Assembly: GCA_023014485.1 (NCBI GenBank)
Contig: JAJOZX010012282.1
Coordinates: forward strand, 1-64,000
From: Bathynomus jamesi
Taxonomy: Eukaryota; Arthropoda; Malacostraca; Isopoda; Cirolanidae
Length of the DNA stretch: 64,000 bases
Reading direction: 5' to 3'
A program made the translations under genes and the position numbers. This document shows positions 11,135-22,490 of the stretch, piece after piece; the first letter of the stretch is position 1; every line of letters begins with the position of its first letter. The notes below the pieces were generated by a model. It ran no database searches. It was not told the DNA's origin and was given only the letters and a program-made list of their open reading frames with translations.

Positions 11135-14100
11135 TAGGGTGTGTCAATTTTGGTGGTGAAATGACTAAATTGAAAATCATGTGATTTGGTAGCAATTTAA
11201 TGTAATCATTTGGCATACAAAATAGTATCCTTGCTTCAAAAACAATAAAAAATATCTCCTACCTACATCAATTTTAATTCAAAAATTCCATTTTTCCGTA
11301 AATTCGTAACAAAATAACAAATGTGCGCAAACATCCTATCAACATTTAAAGTGGCAATAAGATATCATTCAGAGTCTTTATTTGAAAGTAACCAATGCAG
11401 TCATGTCCTTTTTGCTGCGGTTCCTTGACATCAGCATTCGGCTTGCTACTTGCGCTCTGATGTAGCCTTCTCGCCTCTCGTGACTGTAAACTTGACTAGC
11501 TGCTTCTGTGACCATTTTCACACATCTCTCCACACTCTGAGCGTGAGAAGGCCACTTTGGCACTTGCATTGGGGCCTCTTTAAGTTGTGTTAAATCTTTG
11601 TTTGTTATACATGTTGTCAGTGGTGGCTCCAAGACTTCCGAACTCAAGTTAACTAATTCTGTCAATTTCGTGGCATTGACGTTTATCGGAGGTACCTTCC
11701 TTGTCTGAAAAGAGCAGTCTCCCAGCTGGTCATCATCTAGTGATGTTTCTCTAATCTTTAGAATGATCTCCACAGCCTCAGTTCGCTCTTTGGTACATTG
11801 GCTGCAGAGTATTGCTTGCAAAACTGCCTCTGGCCTAGCATACCAAGCGGACCTTCTCACCACAGGTAACAGGATGTCCACCACTACTTTCCTTTGAGTT
11901 CTCAGTAGCTGTAATTGAAACAAGATGTGGTTGGGCCCCTCTATCCACATTGGATTAAGTTTTACATTGAACCAGTGAGGAAGATGAAACCCAATAATAA
12001 ATTCAACAATCAACATCAAATTCTGTAGCATTTTGCCCTTCAGTGCATGTTTGGAAACCCAAATCCTGCAGAAACGAATCGCTGTAGTTAACCAACGACT
12101 GTGACTTACGGGTTCAATCTCCAAGAGAGCCAAATTTTGAGGCAACTCTCCTGATCTGATTGCTTGAACAATACGATAAGCGTAAGATTGATCTGTGCTG
12201 AGGTCTTTGATAACTTCTTCAGACAACACTGGAAGAGGAGGGACTACGTCGACCTTTGGAAATTTTGTATTTATTTCTATTTCCGTTGCTTCATCTAGCA
12301 TGTTGCCAAGGGGGCCTGACCACTTGTTGTTGCTCTTTGTAGGACCATCAAGTTCCTGGATGAGACGACGAAGAGGTAGTTCCCCTGTGTGCAAATCACA
12401 TACAATCCAAACAAGCCTTCTTCCAAGTTTTTTCTCTAAATGCGTCATAACACCGCCCTGCCATCCAGTGTTCACCGCAGTTGAGTCTCCACCAACGGCC
12501 TGCAGTGAACTGTCAAGTCTTCTTTCTTGAAGCCAACATATTATTTGATCAGCAATTGCCTCTGCATGTTTCTTGCCTTCTACTTCTGCTTCAGGAACAA
12601 AGTGAAACAAATAGCGGCCACCAGGTTCGGAACATACAGAGTAGTGTTCTTCTTTGATGAGACCGGGAAACTTTCTGTCCATTCCCTCTACTTCTAGGAG
12701 AACTTTTGTGTCATCTCTTCTTCCATCAAACAAAAGGCAAGAGAGACCTTCCTCCTTCAAATCTTTTTCATGCTGATCAGATATTTCCTTAATTATTTTT
12801 TCTTGTGCTCTTCTTATCTTATTATGATCTATCACTAAGGATGTATCCTCTCGGCTGATGAGGCCTGCATCTATCCAAGCGGCAGTGGCAATCTCTGCAG
12901 TCTCTCGTAGCCCCGTATGGTGGCGAATACTGGCAAGGGCAATGTTTGAGATGTCTTTAGTGTTGTATTTCATTTTCTTCGGCGAAGGTTCAGATGGCAT
13001 TTCGGAGCTATCATCTGATGTTGCTTCTTTCTGTTCATCTGAAGAGCTTTCAAAGAAGTGAGAAACCTCTTGATAGAGCTCTTCATCTCTTTGGGTGGCT
13101 TCTTCACTCTTCTTTTTCTTCCTTTCTTCTCTCTCGGATTTTCTCTTTTTTCTTAGCAATAACAATCTGTTTTTTGGTTTCTGAATAATCTGCCGAACCA
13201 ATCTGCATACTTCCTTGGCCTCCTGCCTTTGTTCTCTGCGCTTTTATGAAAGCCAGCTCCAAAACAGGGATCTTCTTCTCACGATGAGGTTCTCTTCTGC
13301 ATGAGGGAGAACAATTGTCTTCAGAACACAACTCTATGGGACACTGGCAGTTAAAAATGTCAAGAAGAGTATCAAGTGTGTGCAGAAATTTATTTTTCTT
13401 TGCTAGTTTTCCTTTATCAAGTGATGTCTCAACTGCTTTGTGCCACAGCTTTGTTAATTTTAGCTCAATAGTTCTATACCGTTTGAGTACAGGTGGTTTG
13501 AATAACACAGCTTTTTTCCACTGATGCAGAAGAGGGGGAATCATGTCCCTTATGAGCTCTTTCTCTGTGTAGTTCCTTCTATCCTTTGTATTTTGTTCAC
13601 GAAGGAGTAACCCTAGTCTCAGCATGTCTCGCAGTGTTGGTAGTTCTGATACGGGAAGCTCCTTGCCTGTACCGACTAACAGGCTCAAGTGGCATGACGA
13701 CTGACCTCTTGTCTTCAATTTTGGCATCTTAGGAATATCTGAAAAGAAAGGAAAACATTTAAGTATTTTATATCAATTACGATGTTTCAAAGTTTAGTCA
13801 TTCGATGTTCTAAAATTCAATAAAAATATATTTCATGGGATTACAACATAATTAGACAGAAGAATATGATAATAATAAATAATTGTAATAATCAGTAATC
13901 TATACTTACAGTTAAACTGTAGTATTCGTCTAGTAGAATAACTATGAAGTAGGTACAAGAGCAATAACAGCAAACCACCGTCTATGACATCTAAGAGGCA
14001 AATGAGAGTGAGGGACAGTTCTATTCATGTTGTGACTTGTACATTGTACAACAACTATATGACCTTGAAAACACTCCATATGCGATTAGTGGGATAATTC

Positions 14101-14298
14101 TGTGACAGATGAATAGTTAATCAATTTATGTCCTATTATTTAGTAAGAGTCAATTTCTGAAACTTTAAGGTAAAATTGATGTAGGTAAGGATTATTTTAT
14201 TTCATTTTGGTTGGCCAATTTCAAGTTTTGACATGAAAAGACTATATTTTTACTACCAAAATTGATTTGAAAAAAGTTGACAAAATTGACACACCCTA
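11135..14298. mobile_element. DNA transposon with 18-bp perfect TIRs and 9-bp TSD, unassigned superfamily
   Basis: The ends TAGGGTGTGTCAATTTTG (11135-11152) and its exact reverse complement (14281-14298) bound a 3164-bp element. Flanks are GTGCTGCAG on both sides, and the empty site is visible in copy B at about 6334-6350. Sub-terminal sequence (GGTGGTGAAATGACT on the left, a related stretch on the right) extends the similarity. It carries one minus-strand transposase-like gene in two frames. A 9-bp TSD fits MULE-type integration; an 8-bp TSD (TGCTGCAG), as in hAT, is possible if the end is defined differently. Confidence 0.88.
11378..13727 (-). pseudogene. Putative RNase H-fold (DDE-type) transposase, two overlapping frames
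   Basis: The N-terminal part (13727-13104, starts MPKLKTRG) has a Cys cluster CQCPIELCSEDNCSPSC and a lysine/glutamate-rich tail. The larger part (13201-11378, 607 aa) begins in the same charged region in another frame, so one frameshift or an unseen intron near 13150-13200 separates them. Candidate catalytic acidic positions are in FDGRRDDTKV, VGGDSTAVNTG and CDLHTGELPLRR; the C-terminus has a conserved-looking HAQSVERCVKMVTEA block. I remember this protein type as widespread and uncharacterised in arthropods and cnidarians, but cannot name the superfamily. It lies alone between clean TIRs, which argues for transposase function. Apart from the frame change it is well preserved. Confidence 0.7.
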
Positions 14299-14942
14299 GT
14301 GCTGCAGTCTGCTGCCATACCCTCAAAACCGGTCACCCCTGCTTCAACGCAGCCTAAGTGGTTCAATGTGACATCGCTTCGGCTTTCCGAAATAGGGAAG
14401 TAGCGTATAGGAGGGTGAAGGCCAATCGTTCCCATGAGAACACTGAAGCGTATGTCCACCTGTGTAGGGAAGTGAAGGCGAAGGTGAGGCCTCTGCAAGG
14501 GTAACCCCAAGGAGTTCTTCAGTTATGTTAATAGTAGAAAGCCCATTAGAAGTCCGACGCGGACATCGCTAATGTGCTAAATGAGTACTTTGCGGGAGTG
14601 TTCACCAGGGAGGACACCCGCGTCATCCCCGAGCCAGGCGTGAGGCACGAAGGTGCTGGCGTGGATAGTGTTCGATATACCGCGACAGTCGTTGCCGATA
14701 GAATAGACAAACTGAGCGCGTTTAAGGCTCCTGGGCCAGACCAGTTTCTCCCCAGAGTGTTGCGGGAAGTGCGCGACCAGGTGGCTCCCCACCTGGCTAC
14801 AGTCTTCAACAAATCGTTGGAGACGGGCCAGGTGCCTGGTAACTGGAGGGAAGCCAACGTAACCCCTATCTTTAAGAAAGGGAATCACGAAAGTCCAGGG
14901 AACTATCGTCCCATTAGTCTCACTTCAGTTGTAGGTAAATTA
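14299..14942 (+). pseudogene. CR1 ORF2 of copy C, linker and RT N-terminal segment
   Basis: This stretch continues the interrupted ORF2 through the CSLLPY / STQPKWF region, the basic linker and the RT fingers (open at 14574-14942: KAPGPDQFLPRVLREVRDQ, then NYRPISLTSVVGKL). Small deletions in the linker (about 14490-14570) break the frame. It stops at the TTA target of the second DNA transposon. Confidence 0.85.
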
Positions 14943-17404
14943 CACCGGTCTGCATGAAAATCGATTTCTTTATTTTGAGTTGTGATTCTGAAGCAGTTCG
15001 CTGCGCTGAATTAAAAAATGCTACCAGTTTTTTTCTATCACCCACAGTTTTAAAGTTATTAGCAAAACAATTTTGGGGCGTTTTGTAATTTTTTACCTTT
15101 TTTATCTTTAATTAATTTCGTTTTTTCATATTTTTCAGATAGATAATTCTAACATTACGTCTTTAAAATTTTAATAATGGCTTCTAGAGGATGTACCCAT
15201 AGTCCAGACATATTTTGTTATATTTGTGGTCGGTATGTTGTAAAACAAAGTACAAATGTAACGACCTTCATTAAGAGAGCTTATGCTTATTTTGGAATTA
15301 AATTAGGAGATCAAGACAAAAGTTGGGCTCCACACAAGGTTTGTCTTACGTGTGTTGCGGCACTAAGGAATTGGAGCAAAGGTAAAAAGAAAAGTTTGCC
15401 ATTTGGGATCCCTATGGTACGGCGCGAGCCTAGAAACCATACCGACGACTGCTACTTCTGTTCTTGCAATGTTAAAGGTTATAATGCAAAGAATAAAGAG
15501 AGCCTTCAATACCCAAGTCTTCCATCTGCAATAAGGCCGGTACCCCATGGTCCAGAAGTTCCTATTCCCCGCCCACCCGAGAGTCTGGATCATTACAATT
15601 CAGATTCTGATTCAGCTCCAAATCCAGACAATGATGATGTTTATGAACAGCCAACAGCTGACCGAGATCCTCCTAAACCATTAACCCAAGCCGAACTAAA
15701 TGACTTAGTCAGGGATTTGAATCTGCCTAAGGACTCTGCAGAACTTTCGGGGTCTAGATTGCAGGAGAACAATTTATTGGCATCCGACACATACTTCGCT
15801 TGGTACAGAAATCGTGAGAAAGACTTCGTGCCTTTTTTCGAAGAAGATGGTCCCTTGGTATTTTGCAAGGACATCACAGGATTAGTGTGCAAGCTAGGCA
15901 TCGAATACCAAAACAGTGACTGGAGGTTGTTTATAGATTCCTCTAAAACCAGTCTAAAAGGAGTGTTACTGCACAACGGTAACAAAGATGCATCAATCCC
16001 AGTGGCCCATTCTACTCATTTAAAAGAGACCTATGATAACATGAAACTGCTTCTGGAAAAAATTCAGTATCAAAATCACAGATGGATATTGTGTGGGGAT
16101 CTCAGAGTCCTTTGCATGTTACTTGGGCAGCAATCAGGATACACTAAGATGCCATGTTTCATCTGCGAATGGGATAGTCGAGCACGTGACCAGCACTGGA
16201 AGAGGAAAACTTGGCCTCCTAGAAAGAATCTTACCCCAGGATCAAAGAACATTTTACATGAACATCTAGTTGAACCAAATAAAGTCCTCTTACCACCCTT
16301 GCATATTAAGTTAGGCTTGATGAAGCAGTATGTCAAAGCATTGAATAGAGAAGGTGTGTGTTTCAAGTACATTTGTTCAAAATATCCAAAGATTAGCTAC
16401 GAGAAAATAAAGGAAGGTGTTTTTATAGGTCCTCAGATTAGAAAGTTATTGACAGACGATCATTTCCTGAACACAATGACCAATAAAGAAAAAGAAGCAT
16501 GGCTTGGTTTCAAAGATGATGTTGAAAACTTCTTGGGAAACTACAAAAGCCAAAATTATGAAAGACTGGTTTAAAATATGCTTAAAAAGTTTTGCGCCTT
16601 AGTCTGCAACATGAGCCTGAAAGTTCACTTCTTATTTTCGCATCTTGACCGTTTTCTCGAAAATCTCGGAGATGTCAGTGAGGAGCAAGGGGAACGATTT
16701 CACCAGGACATCAAAACCATGGAAAGAAGATATCAAGGAAGATGGCATACAAATATGATGGCGGATTACTGCTGGTGTCTGCAACGAGATCAGCCTAACG
16801 CACAGCATAAGAAAACATCAAAGAAGCATCGGTTTAGTCGTCATTAGTCAGATCTACCTTCGTAGTCTTAAGTCTTTGGAATAAGTCCTGAAATGTTTGC
16901 AAGTAAAGAAGGTAAATATATTTGTTTCTTTCAGTTATTTTTTATTCTTTCATAAACAAGCAATATGCTTGTCCAAGAGCTAGGAGCTATTTAATTCTGC
17001 TTTAATTAGGTTTTACTCTATCACCTAAAGATTTCGTGCTACAAGGGGTGTTGTAATACCTCATCTGTCCCCAAATGTTAACCACCCATTGATGGGAGGG
17101 AAGAGAGTATTTTGCTGGGAACGGGACTGGTTGTTATATATATTTACCCTATATTATTATGTAAGCGTTACTGTAGTCTATAACAACAAAATTTATGGTT
17201 TAGCATGTGCAATCCAATGTTGGTCTCGATAAGATGGTTCACATTTGGGGATAAATGGGGGATTTATGACACACCTTGTAGTAAGAAAACCATACGTGAT
17301 AGGGAAAAACTAACTATATTTTTGAGATCAGCGCACTCAATTTATATAGAATCACCAACTAGTTTGTAAAAATCGATCGACAAGTTTTCAAATGTGTACT
17401 GGTG
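14943..17404. mobile_element. DNA transposon with CACC..GGTG ends and 3-bp TSD (TTA)
   Basis: It is inserted in the CR1 sequence GTAGGTAAATTATTAGAGG: TTA is present at 14940-14942 and 17405-17407, and removing 14943-17407 restores the CR1 consensus seen at 7019-7042. Ends are imperfect inverted repeats: CACCGGTCTGCATGAAAATC on the left, and CACCAGTACACATTTGAAAA when the right end is reversed. The CAC-type terminus and 3-bp TSD recall CACTA/EnSpm-like elements, but the transposase is not one I can place there. It carries a single plus-strand gene. Confidence 0.82.
15177..16847 (+). pseudogene. Putative DDE transposase with zinc-finger N-terminus, one in-frame stop
   Basis: The frame runs 15177-16847 (556 codons) with a single TAA at 16572-16574 (after YERLV), so it is one substitution from intact. 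The N-terminus has Cys pairs CYICGRY, VCLTC and CYFCSC (residues about 18-105), like a ZAD-type zinc finger. An acidic, proline-rich linker follows. The catalytic-like core has FIDSSK (first Asp), CGDLRVLCMLLG (second Asp), a CFICEWDSRARDQH knuckle and, after the stop, SEEQGERFHQD (candidate Glu). I recognise this as a protein recurring in many arthropod genomes as uncharacterised; its position between TIRs supports a transposase role. Superfamily not assigned. Confidence 0.72.
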
Positions 17405-18636
17405 TTATTAGAGGGGATAATAGCGGATAGGATCGTTGACCATTTGGATTCCTACAAGCTGCTTGGGGACTCCCAACATGGGTTTAGACGGCATAGGTCG
17501 TGTCTCACCAACTTGCTCAAGTTTTTCCACGTCATGTTGGGTGAGTATGACAAGAGTAGGGCGATTGATATACTTCATCTCGACTTTCAGAAAGCCTTTG
17601 ATAAGGTACCTCACCGCCGGCTAATGGCGAAAGTGCGCGCGCTGGGTATCGGTGGGGAAGTAGGTAGGTGGATTGAAAACTGGCTGAAGAATAGGCGGCA
17701 GAGGGTTGTAATTAAAGGGGTTAGTTCGGGTTGGGCCTCGGTCACTAGTGGGGTTCCTCAGGGTTCCGTTTTGGGGCCACTGTTGTTTATCATTTACATA
17801 AATGATATCGACGGTTTCATGCATCGTCAGTCGGATCGCGAAATTCGCTGATGACACCAAGATTGGGGCCAATGTTGGGACGCCCGAAGCGATCGAGGAA
17901 CTGCGTGCGGACCTAGGTAGGATAGGAGAGTGGTCCGAAAAATGGCAAATGCCGTTTAACTTGGGTAAATGCAAAGTGATGCACATTGGCTACGCCAATC
18001 CCAAGTCGGACTACTCAATGTTGGGGAGTAATATCGAGGCGACTGATTTGGAAAAGGACTTTGGTGTGCTAATTAGCAGCGACCTTAAGTTTACCAAAGA
18101 GTGCGTAGAGGTTGAAAAGAAAGCCCAGAAGTTGTTGGGTTATATCAGGAAGCAATTTCAGTTTCGGAACAAGGAGATTGTGCTCTCTCTCTACAATTTC
18201 CTGGTTCGGCCGCACCTGGAATATGCTGTGCAGTTCTGGTCGCCCACCCTCAGGAAAAATATTGAGAGGCTGGAACGAGTGCAGGCGATGGCCACGAAGT
18301 TAATCCCTTCCGTTAGGCATATGGGCTACAATCGACGGTTACGCGCCCTGAACTTGTTTTCGCTGGAAACTCGGAGGCTGCGCGGTCAACTGATCAAGGT
18401 TTTCAAGTTCTTACGCGGGTTCAACGATGTCGATTTTAGAAGCATGTTTAGTTTAAATAATAACCCAACTCGCAACAATGGTTGGAAGTTGGATTTGAAA
18501 CGGTGTAAGACTAGTGTGTGTGGGGGAATTACTTTACCTATATGATCTGTGACACGTGGAACAGTTTACCTTCAGAAGTTGTGAACAGTTCCTCTGTGGA
18601 TCATTTCAAGAAAAGGTTAGACCAAATCTTGCACAC
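17405..18636 (+). pseudogene. CR1 ORF2 of copy C, RT palm to C-terminus
   Basis: It is open from 17402 to about 17850 ([22 protein letters not shown]). A 2-nt-type indel follows at about 17815, where copies A and B read GGTGGCATC and this copy reads GGTTTCATGCATC. It is open again to 18545 ([20 protein letters not shown]). An extra G near 18525 shifts the frame once more before the ORF end. The 3' UTR and tail follow to 18757. Confidence 0.87.
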
Positions 18637-18757
18637 TATTTGAGTGTATAGAAAATTTTCCCTGGCACCCGTTGTCATTGGTACCTCCTCGGTATGGGCC
18701 GCAAGGCCTTTTGAGGTACTTCTTTTCCTTGTAACTCCTTGTAACTTTCTCTCTCTA

Positions 18758-19079
18758 CAGTTTTTGAGCTTCCTCTGAATCAGTAGTCATCACGTCAGAT
18801 TCACTAAGTTCCCCCTTTGCAATTGCGTCCCATTCAGGAGATCCATAAATGAGTTCACATTCTCGGAAGACGAGGTCGCACTATTCGGTTTTGATGGGTT
18901 CCTTCCCAATTTGATGTCCCAGGAAATGAGCAAGCAGGTACCGCAGCAAGGAAAGCCGGCAAGAAAACCATTTTCATTCGGAGACGAAAGTGTAAAGTGT
19001 AAAATGAAAAGCGTTTTCCAGTATTCAAGGGATGTTCCTAAACACGAAACTACATGCAATCAAACTAACTACTGTATTG
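18758..19079. other. Unassigned intergenic sequence
   Basis: I see no convincing coding frame, repeat or RNA gene. A 68-codon open stretch (18911-19117) has no recognisable motif. Confidence 0.5.
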
Positions 19080-19420
19080 TTCCTTGGTCTCCTCATACAC
19101 GTCCACGACGTCACTAGACTTAACGGCTGGGGTATTGCCGTTTAACACATGGCCACCTCATGGAAGGCGAAGTGCCCCAGTACTGCGATGGGTCATTCTC
19201 TCCCTCATTCTGGAACACATCCTGATAGATTGTCCAGAACTTTTAGACCTTAGACAAAAATACTTTCTTTCCCACTCCGTTAGGAGGGAACATTCTCTCC
19301 GGGATGCTCTGAGTGATGAAGCTGCTGAACCAGGAGGTATCCCTCTTCCAATTTTTGTTCGACTCGGGAGTATCACTAGAAATTTAAACAACCATTTTCC
19401 ACCAGCCTCACCATAACCTA
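19080..19420 (+). pseudogene. Old non-LTR retrotransposon 3' end fragment
   Basis: The frame at 19165-19416 encodes ILEHILIDCPELLDLRQKYF followed by a charged tail. An H-I-L-x-x-C-P knuckle close to the C-terminus is typical of the region after RNase H in I/Jockey/R1-type elements. Upstream text is too degraded to place. It ends at an AT microsatellite. Confidence 0.5.
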
Positions 19421-19428
19421 CCCATATA

Positions 19429-19480
<52 letters not shown>
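19421..19480. repeat. (TA)n microsatellite
   Basis: Near-pure TA repeat that served as the insertion target of the Tc1-like element starting at 19481. Confidence 0.95.
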
Positions 19481-20444
19481 AGCACACCGGACAAAAAATT
19501 AGTCACCCCTAATAGCACCGATAGTAGGAAGTTCAAGGTCACACAGAGGGCGCTGATGTAGCATTGGTAAGTGACAAGTAGCGGTGACGTAGCACACAGG
19601 ATCAGATCTGTTTCGTGAGGTGGTGAAGAACAAAGTGTGTGTTGGATATAGTCTGCAAAATGGGTCGTGAGGCAGACGTTACTCAGTGGCAAAAAGGAGC
19701 CATCGTGTTTGGCAGAGCCCACGGACACAAAATGTCTGAAGTAGCCCAATTTGTTGGTGTGTCAACGCGTACTGTCCAGCGAGTTTACAAAGAGTGGTGT
19801 AGTTCGCAATCAACTGACAATCGACGGCGTAACTGTGGCCGGAAAACAATTATCGACAATAGGGGCCGCCGCCATGTTTCTCGTCTAGTAACTGCAAATC
19901 GTTTTCAAACCAGAGAACAATTGCTCCAAGAAACCAATGAGGTTCTCCAGCGACCAATTTCTGAACGGACATTGCGACGAGAACTGCATGCGATGGACAT
20001 CTGGAGCAGGGTACCACGGAAGAGGCCGCTGTTAACAGCAAGTCACAAATTGGCACGTTATAAATGGGCTCAGAGGCACAAAAACTGGACTGCGGCAGAT
20101 TGGAAACGTGTAATTTGGTCCGATGAGTCCCGTTTTTGTTTGTTCTCCAATGATGGGAGGCGACGAGTACATCGCAGGTCCAATGAAGTCTTTAATCCTG
20201 AATGCGTCGAAGGTGTAGTTCAGGCTGGAAACAGAAAGTGAAGCGCAGGAATAGACACCCACGGACTCTGGCGGAACTTCGGGACCGGCTGATGAACGAG
20301 TGGCAGCAAATCGATGTTCAGTACATGCACAACCTCGTAGAGTCTCTGCCTCGCCGGATTCGTGCGGTTATCAAGGCCAGAGGCGCCGTCACACGTTATT
20401 AGGTACATTCTGAGAGGGGTGACTAATTTTTTGTCCGGTGTGCT
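19481..20444 (+). mobile_element. Tc1-like transposon, internally deleted, perfect 30-bp TIRs
   Basis: The left end AGCACACCGGACAAAAAATT and following 10 bp (19481-19510) are exactly mirrored at 20415-20444, flanked by TA on both sides (19479-19480, 20445-20446). Length 964 bp against roughly 1.3-1.6 kb for intact relatives. The body carries one transposase gene missing its catalytic middle. Confidence 0.93.
19660..20402 (+). pseudogene. Tc1-type transposase with catalytic-core deletion
   Basis: The ATG at 19660 opens MGREADVTQWQKGAIVFGRA, followed by two helix-turn-helix domains (STRTVQRVYKEW; SERTLRRELHAMDIWSR) and the first catalytic Asp in VIWSDESRFCLF. At about 20222 the frame jumps. 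The part that should hold the second Asp (QQDNA-type) and the final acidic residue is gone. The C-terminal tail (RHPRTLAELRDRLMNEW ... IKARGAVTRY) resumes in another frame to a stop at 20400. The protein cannot be active, but the ends could be moved in trans. Confidence 0.9.
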
Positions 20445-20446
20445 TA

Positions 20447-20560
20447 TGTATATATATATATATATATAGGTAGTGGAACAACTTCATTCATTAGAATTTC
20501 TCTATTCAACCTACTGTCCACCTACGTTTGGTTCACCTGGTGTGTATATATATATATATA

Positions 20561-20650
<90 letters not shown>

Positions 20651-20675
20651 TATTTATTTATTTATTTATTTTTTA
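20447..20675. repeat. (TA)n and (TTTA)n microsatellites around short unique spacer
   Basis: TA repeats at 20447-20468 and about 20541-20645 enclose about 70 bp of unassigned sequence; TTTA repeats follow to 20675 and adjoin the next RT pseudogene. Confidence 0.9.
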
Positions 20676-22290
20676 TTTTCTTTGAAGAGGAATTGCAAGG
20701 AGAGTATATAACAGACTTTGATTTTACACCAGAAGATGTAGCGAGAGCTATAGGACAAATGAAACCACATTCAGCTGCAGGTCCGGACAATTGGAACGCA
20801 TTATTGATTAAAAACTGTAAAAATGAAATAGCTACACCTTTATACTGGATATGGAGAAGATCCCTAGACACGGGGGAAATACCGAGCATCTTGAAAAGAA
20901 CAAACATTTTTCCCTATATATAAAGAAGGGGACAGATCTCAAGCAAAGAACTATAGACCAGTGTCATTGACGTCCCACCTCACCAAAGTATTTGAAAGAA
21001 TAGTTAGAGAGAAAATTTATGACTTCCTGGAGACACGGAAAAGATTCAACGAAAATCAGCATGGATTCCGATCAGGTAGATCATGCCTATCACAACTAAT
21101 AGAACACTACAACAATATCCTATTCCTAGATGCATTGGAAGGCAATGACAACTACGATGTTATATACACAGATTTTGCTAAAGCTTTCGACAAATGTGAC
21201 CATGGTATAATAGCACATAAAATTAAATATATGGGAATAACAGGCAAAGTGGGAAAATGGATCTACAACTTCCTCAGAGAACGTCTGCGGGTCGTCAAAA
21301 TTCAAGGTATATCATCATCAGAATCGGAAGTACGCAGCTCAGTACCACAAGGGACAGTACTGGCCCCACTCCTGTTCATTATCATGCTAACAGACATAGA
21401 CAGCGGAGTAAACAGCAACTGTATAGTAACATCCTTTGCAGACGATACAAAGATCAGCAGAAAAATCAGCGATGGACATGACGTGGAGGCCTTGCAGAGG
21501 GACACGAACAAAATATACAAATGGTTAGAAGACAACAACATGTCATTTAACACCGAGAAATTTCAGCTCCTGAGATATGGTAGAAAAGAAGAACTTAAAC
21601 AGACTGCATATTATGCTCCAGATAGACAGGAAATTCAGAGAAGCACGAAAGCGATGGATCTCGGGATAATAATGACAGATGATGCGAAATTCGAAACACA
21701 AAATCAGATAGCGATAAATAAAGCAAAAAGAGTCGCCGGACAGGTCCTAAGAACGTTCAAGAGAAGGGACAGGACAGTAATGATTCCCCTGCTAAAAACA
21801 CAGACTATACCAAAACTTGAATACTGCTCAGTTTTGACGTCCCCATATGAAAAGGAAGAAACTAATAAACTAGAAGAAACGCAAAGGCATTTCACAGCCA
21901 AGATTGATGGCTGCAAAGAACTCAACTACTGGGAAAGACTACGTAAACTAAATCTGTACTCCCTGGAAAGAAGAAGAGAGAGGTACACCATAATCTACAT
22001 ATGGAAAATGATCGAAAAACTGGTACCAAACCTAAAACTAAACCCAGTTACCATTCAAACAACACTGGAAAATTGGAAAGGCAGAATGTGTAGTGTTCCA
22101 AATTAAAGGCCCGACAAGGGACCTCCCCATCTCTGAAGGAAAATAGTTTGGTTGTCAGGGGCCAAGACTTTTCAACCAGCTTCCAAAGGACCTCAGAAAC
22201 GTAACGGGGGTCAAAGTTGAAGTCTTCAAGAGAAGACTGGATGCCTGGCTCAGGACGGTACCAGATGAGCCGGGCGTGCCTGGCTATGTA
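20676..22290 (+). pseudogene. Non-LTR reverse transcriptase of a second clade (CR1/Daphne-like), 5'-truncated
   Basis: The frame is open at 20676-20923, and after a one-base slip near 20920 at 20961-22106. Motifs are HSAAGPDNW (fingers), NYRPVSLTSHLTKVFERIV, VIYTDFAKAFDKCDHG (motif A), SSVPQGTVLAPLLF (motif B) and TSFADDTKIS (catalytic FADD). After the stop at 22106 the C-terminal block FNQLPKDLRNVTGVKVEVFK ... WLRTVPDEPG continues in another frame to about 22290. It differs clearly in sequence from the CR1 copies at 1-18757 and has no (TC)n tail. It is the best preserved RT palm in the window after copies A-C. Endonuclease and ORF1 are missing (5' truncation). Confidence 0.87.
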
Positions 22291-22402
22291 CAGTGGAGGG
22301 CGAAAGCAACTCGCTCCTCCACCAAGCCAGACCTAGAGGCGGGGCCACCAGCTTGACCTCCGTGTGTGTGAAGAGAGACCAACGCACGAAACAACATAAG
22401 GT

Positions 22403-22405
<3 letters not shown>

Positions 22406-22443
<38 letters not shown>

Positions 22444-22490
22444 ATATATATATTATATATTATATACACATTTTTTTTTTTTTTTTTTTA
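22406..22490. repeat. (GT)n-(AT)n-poly(T) tract
   Basis: Simple sequence: GT repeat, AT repeat, then 19 T. It may be the degenerated tail of the upstream RT element. Confidence 0.85.

Larger units (their letters stand above)
8371..18757 (+). mobile_element. CR1-like retrotransposon copy C interrupted by two DNA transposons
   Basis: Removing the insertions 11135-14298 and 14943-17404, with one copy of each target duplication, gives a continuous CR1 element of about 4.8 kb with the same order as copy B. The 5' UTR is 8371-8908, the 3' UTR 18637-18745 and the tail TC-rich. The two insertions lie about 640 bp apart in the endonuclease-RT linker region, so they came after this copy. Confidence 0.88.

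Noticed and set aside
20473..20685. Open frame of repeated Ile-Tyr residues
   Set aside because: It is the translation of a (TA)n microsatellite; the same applies at 19408-19749, 33589-33751, 38355-38564 and 58788-58859.
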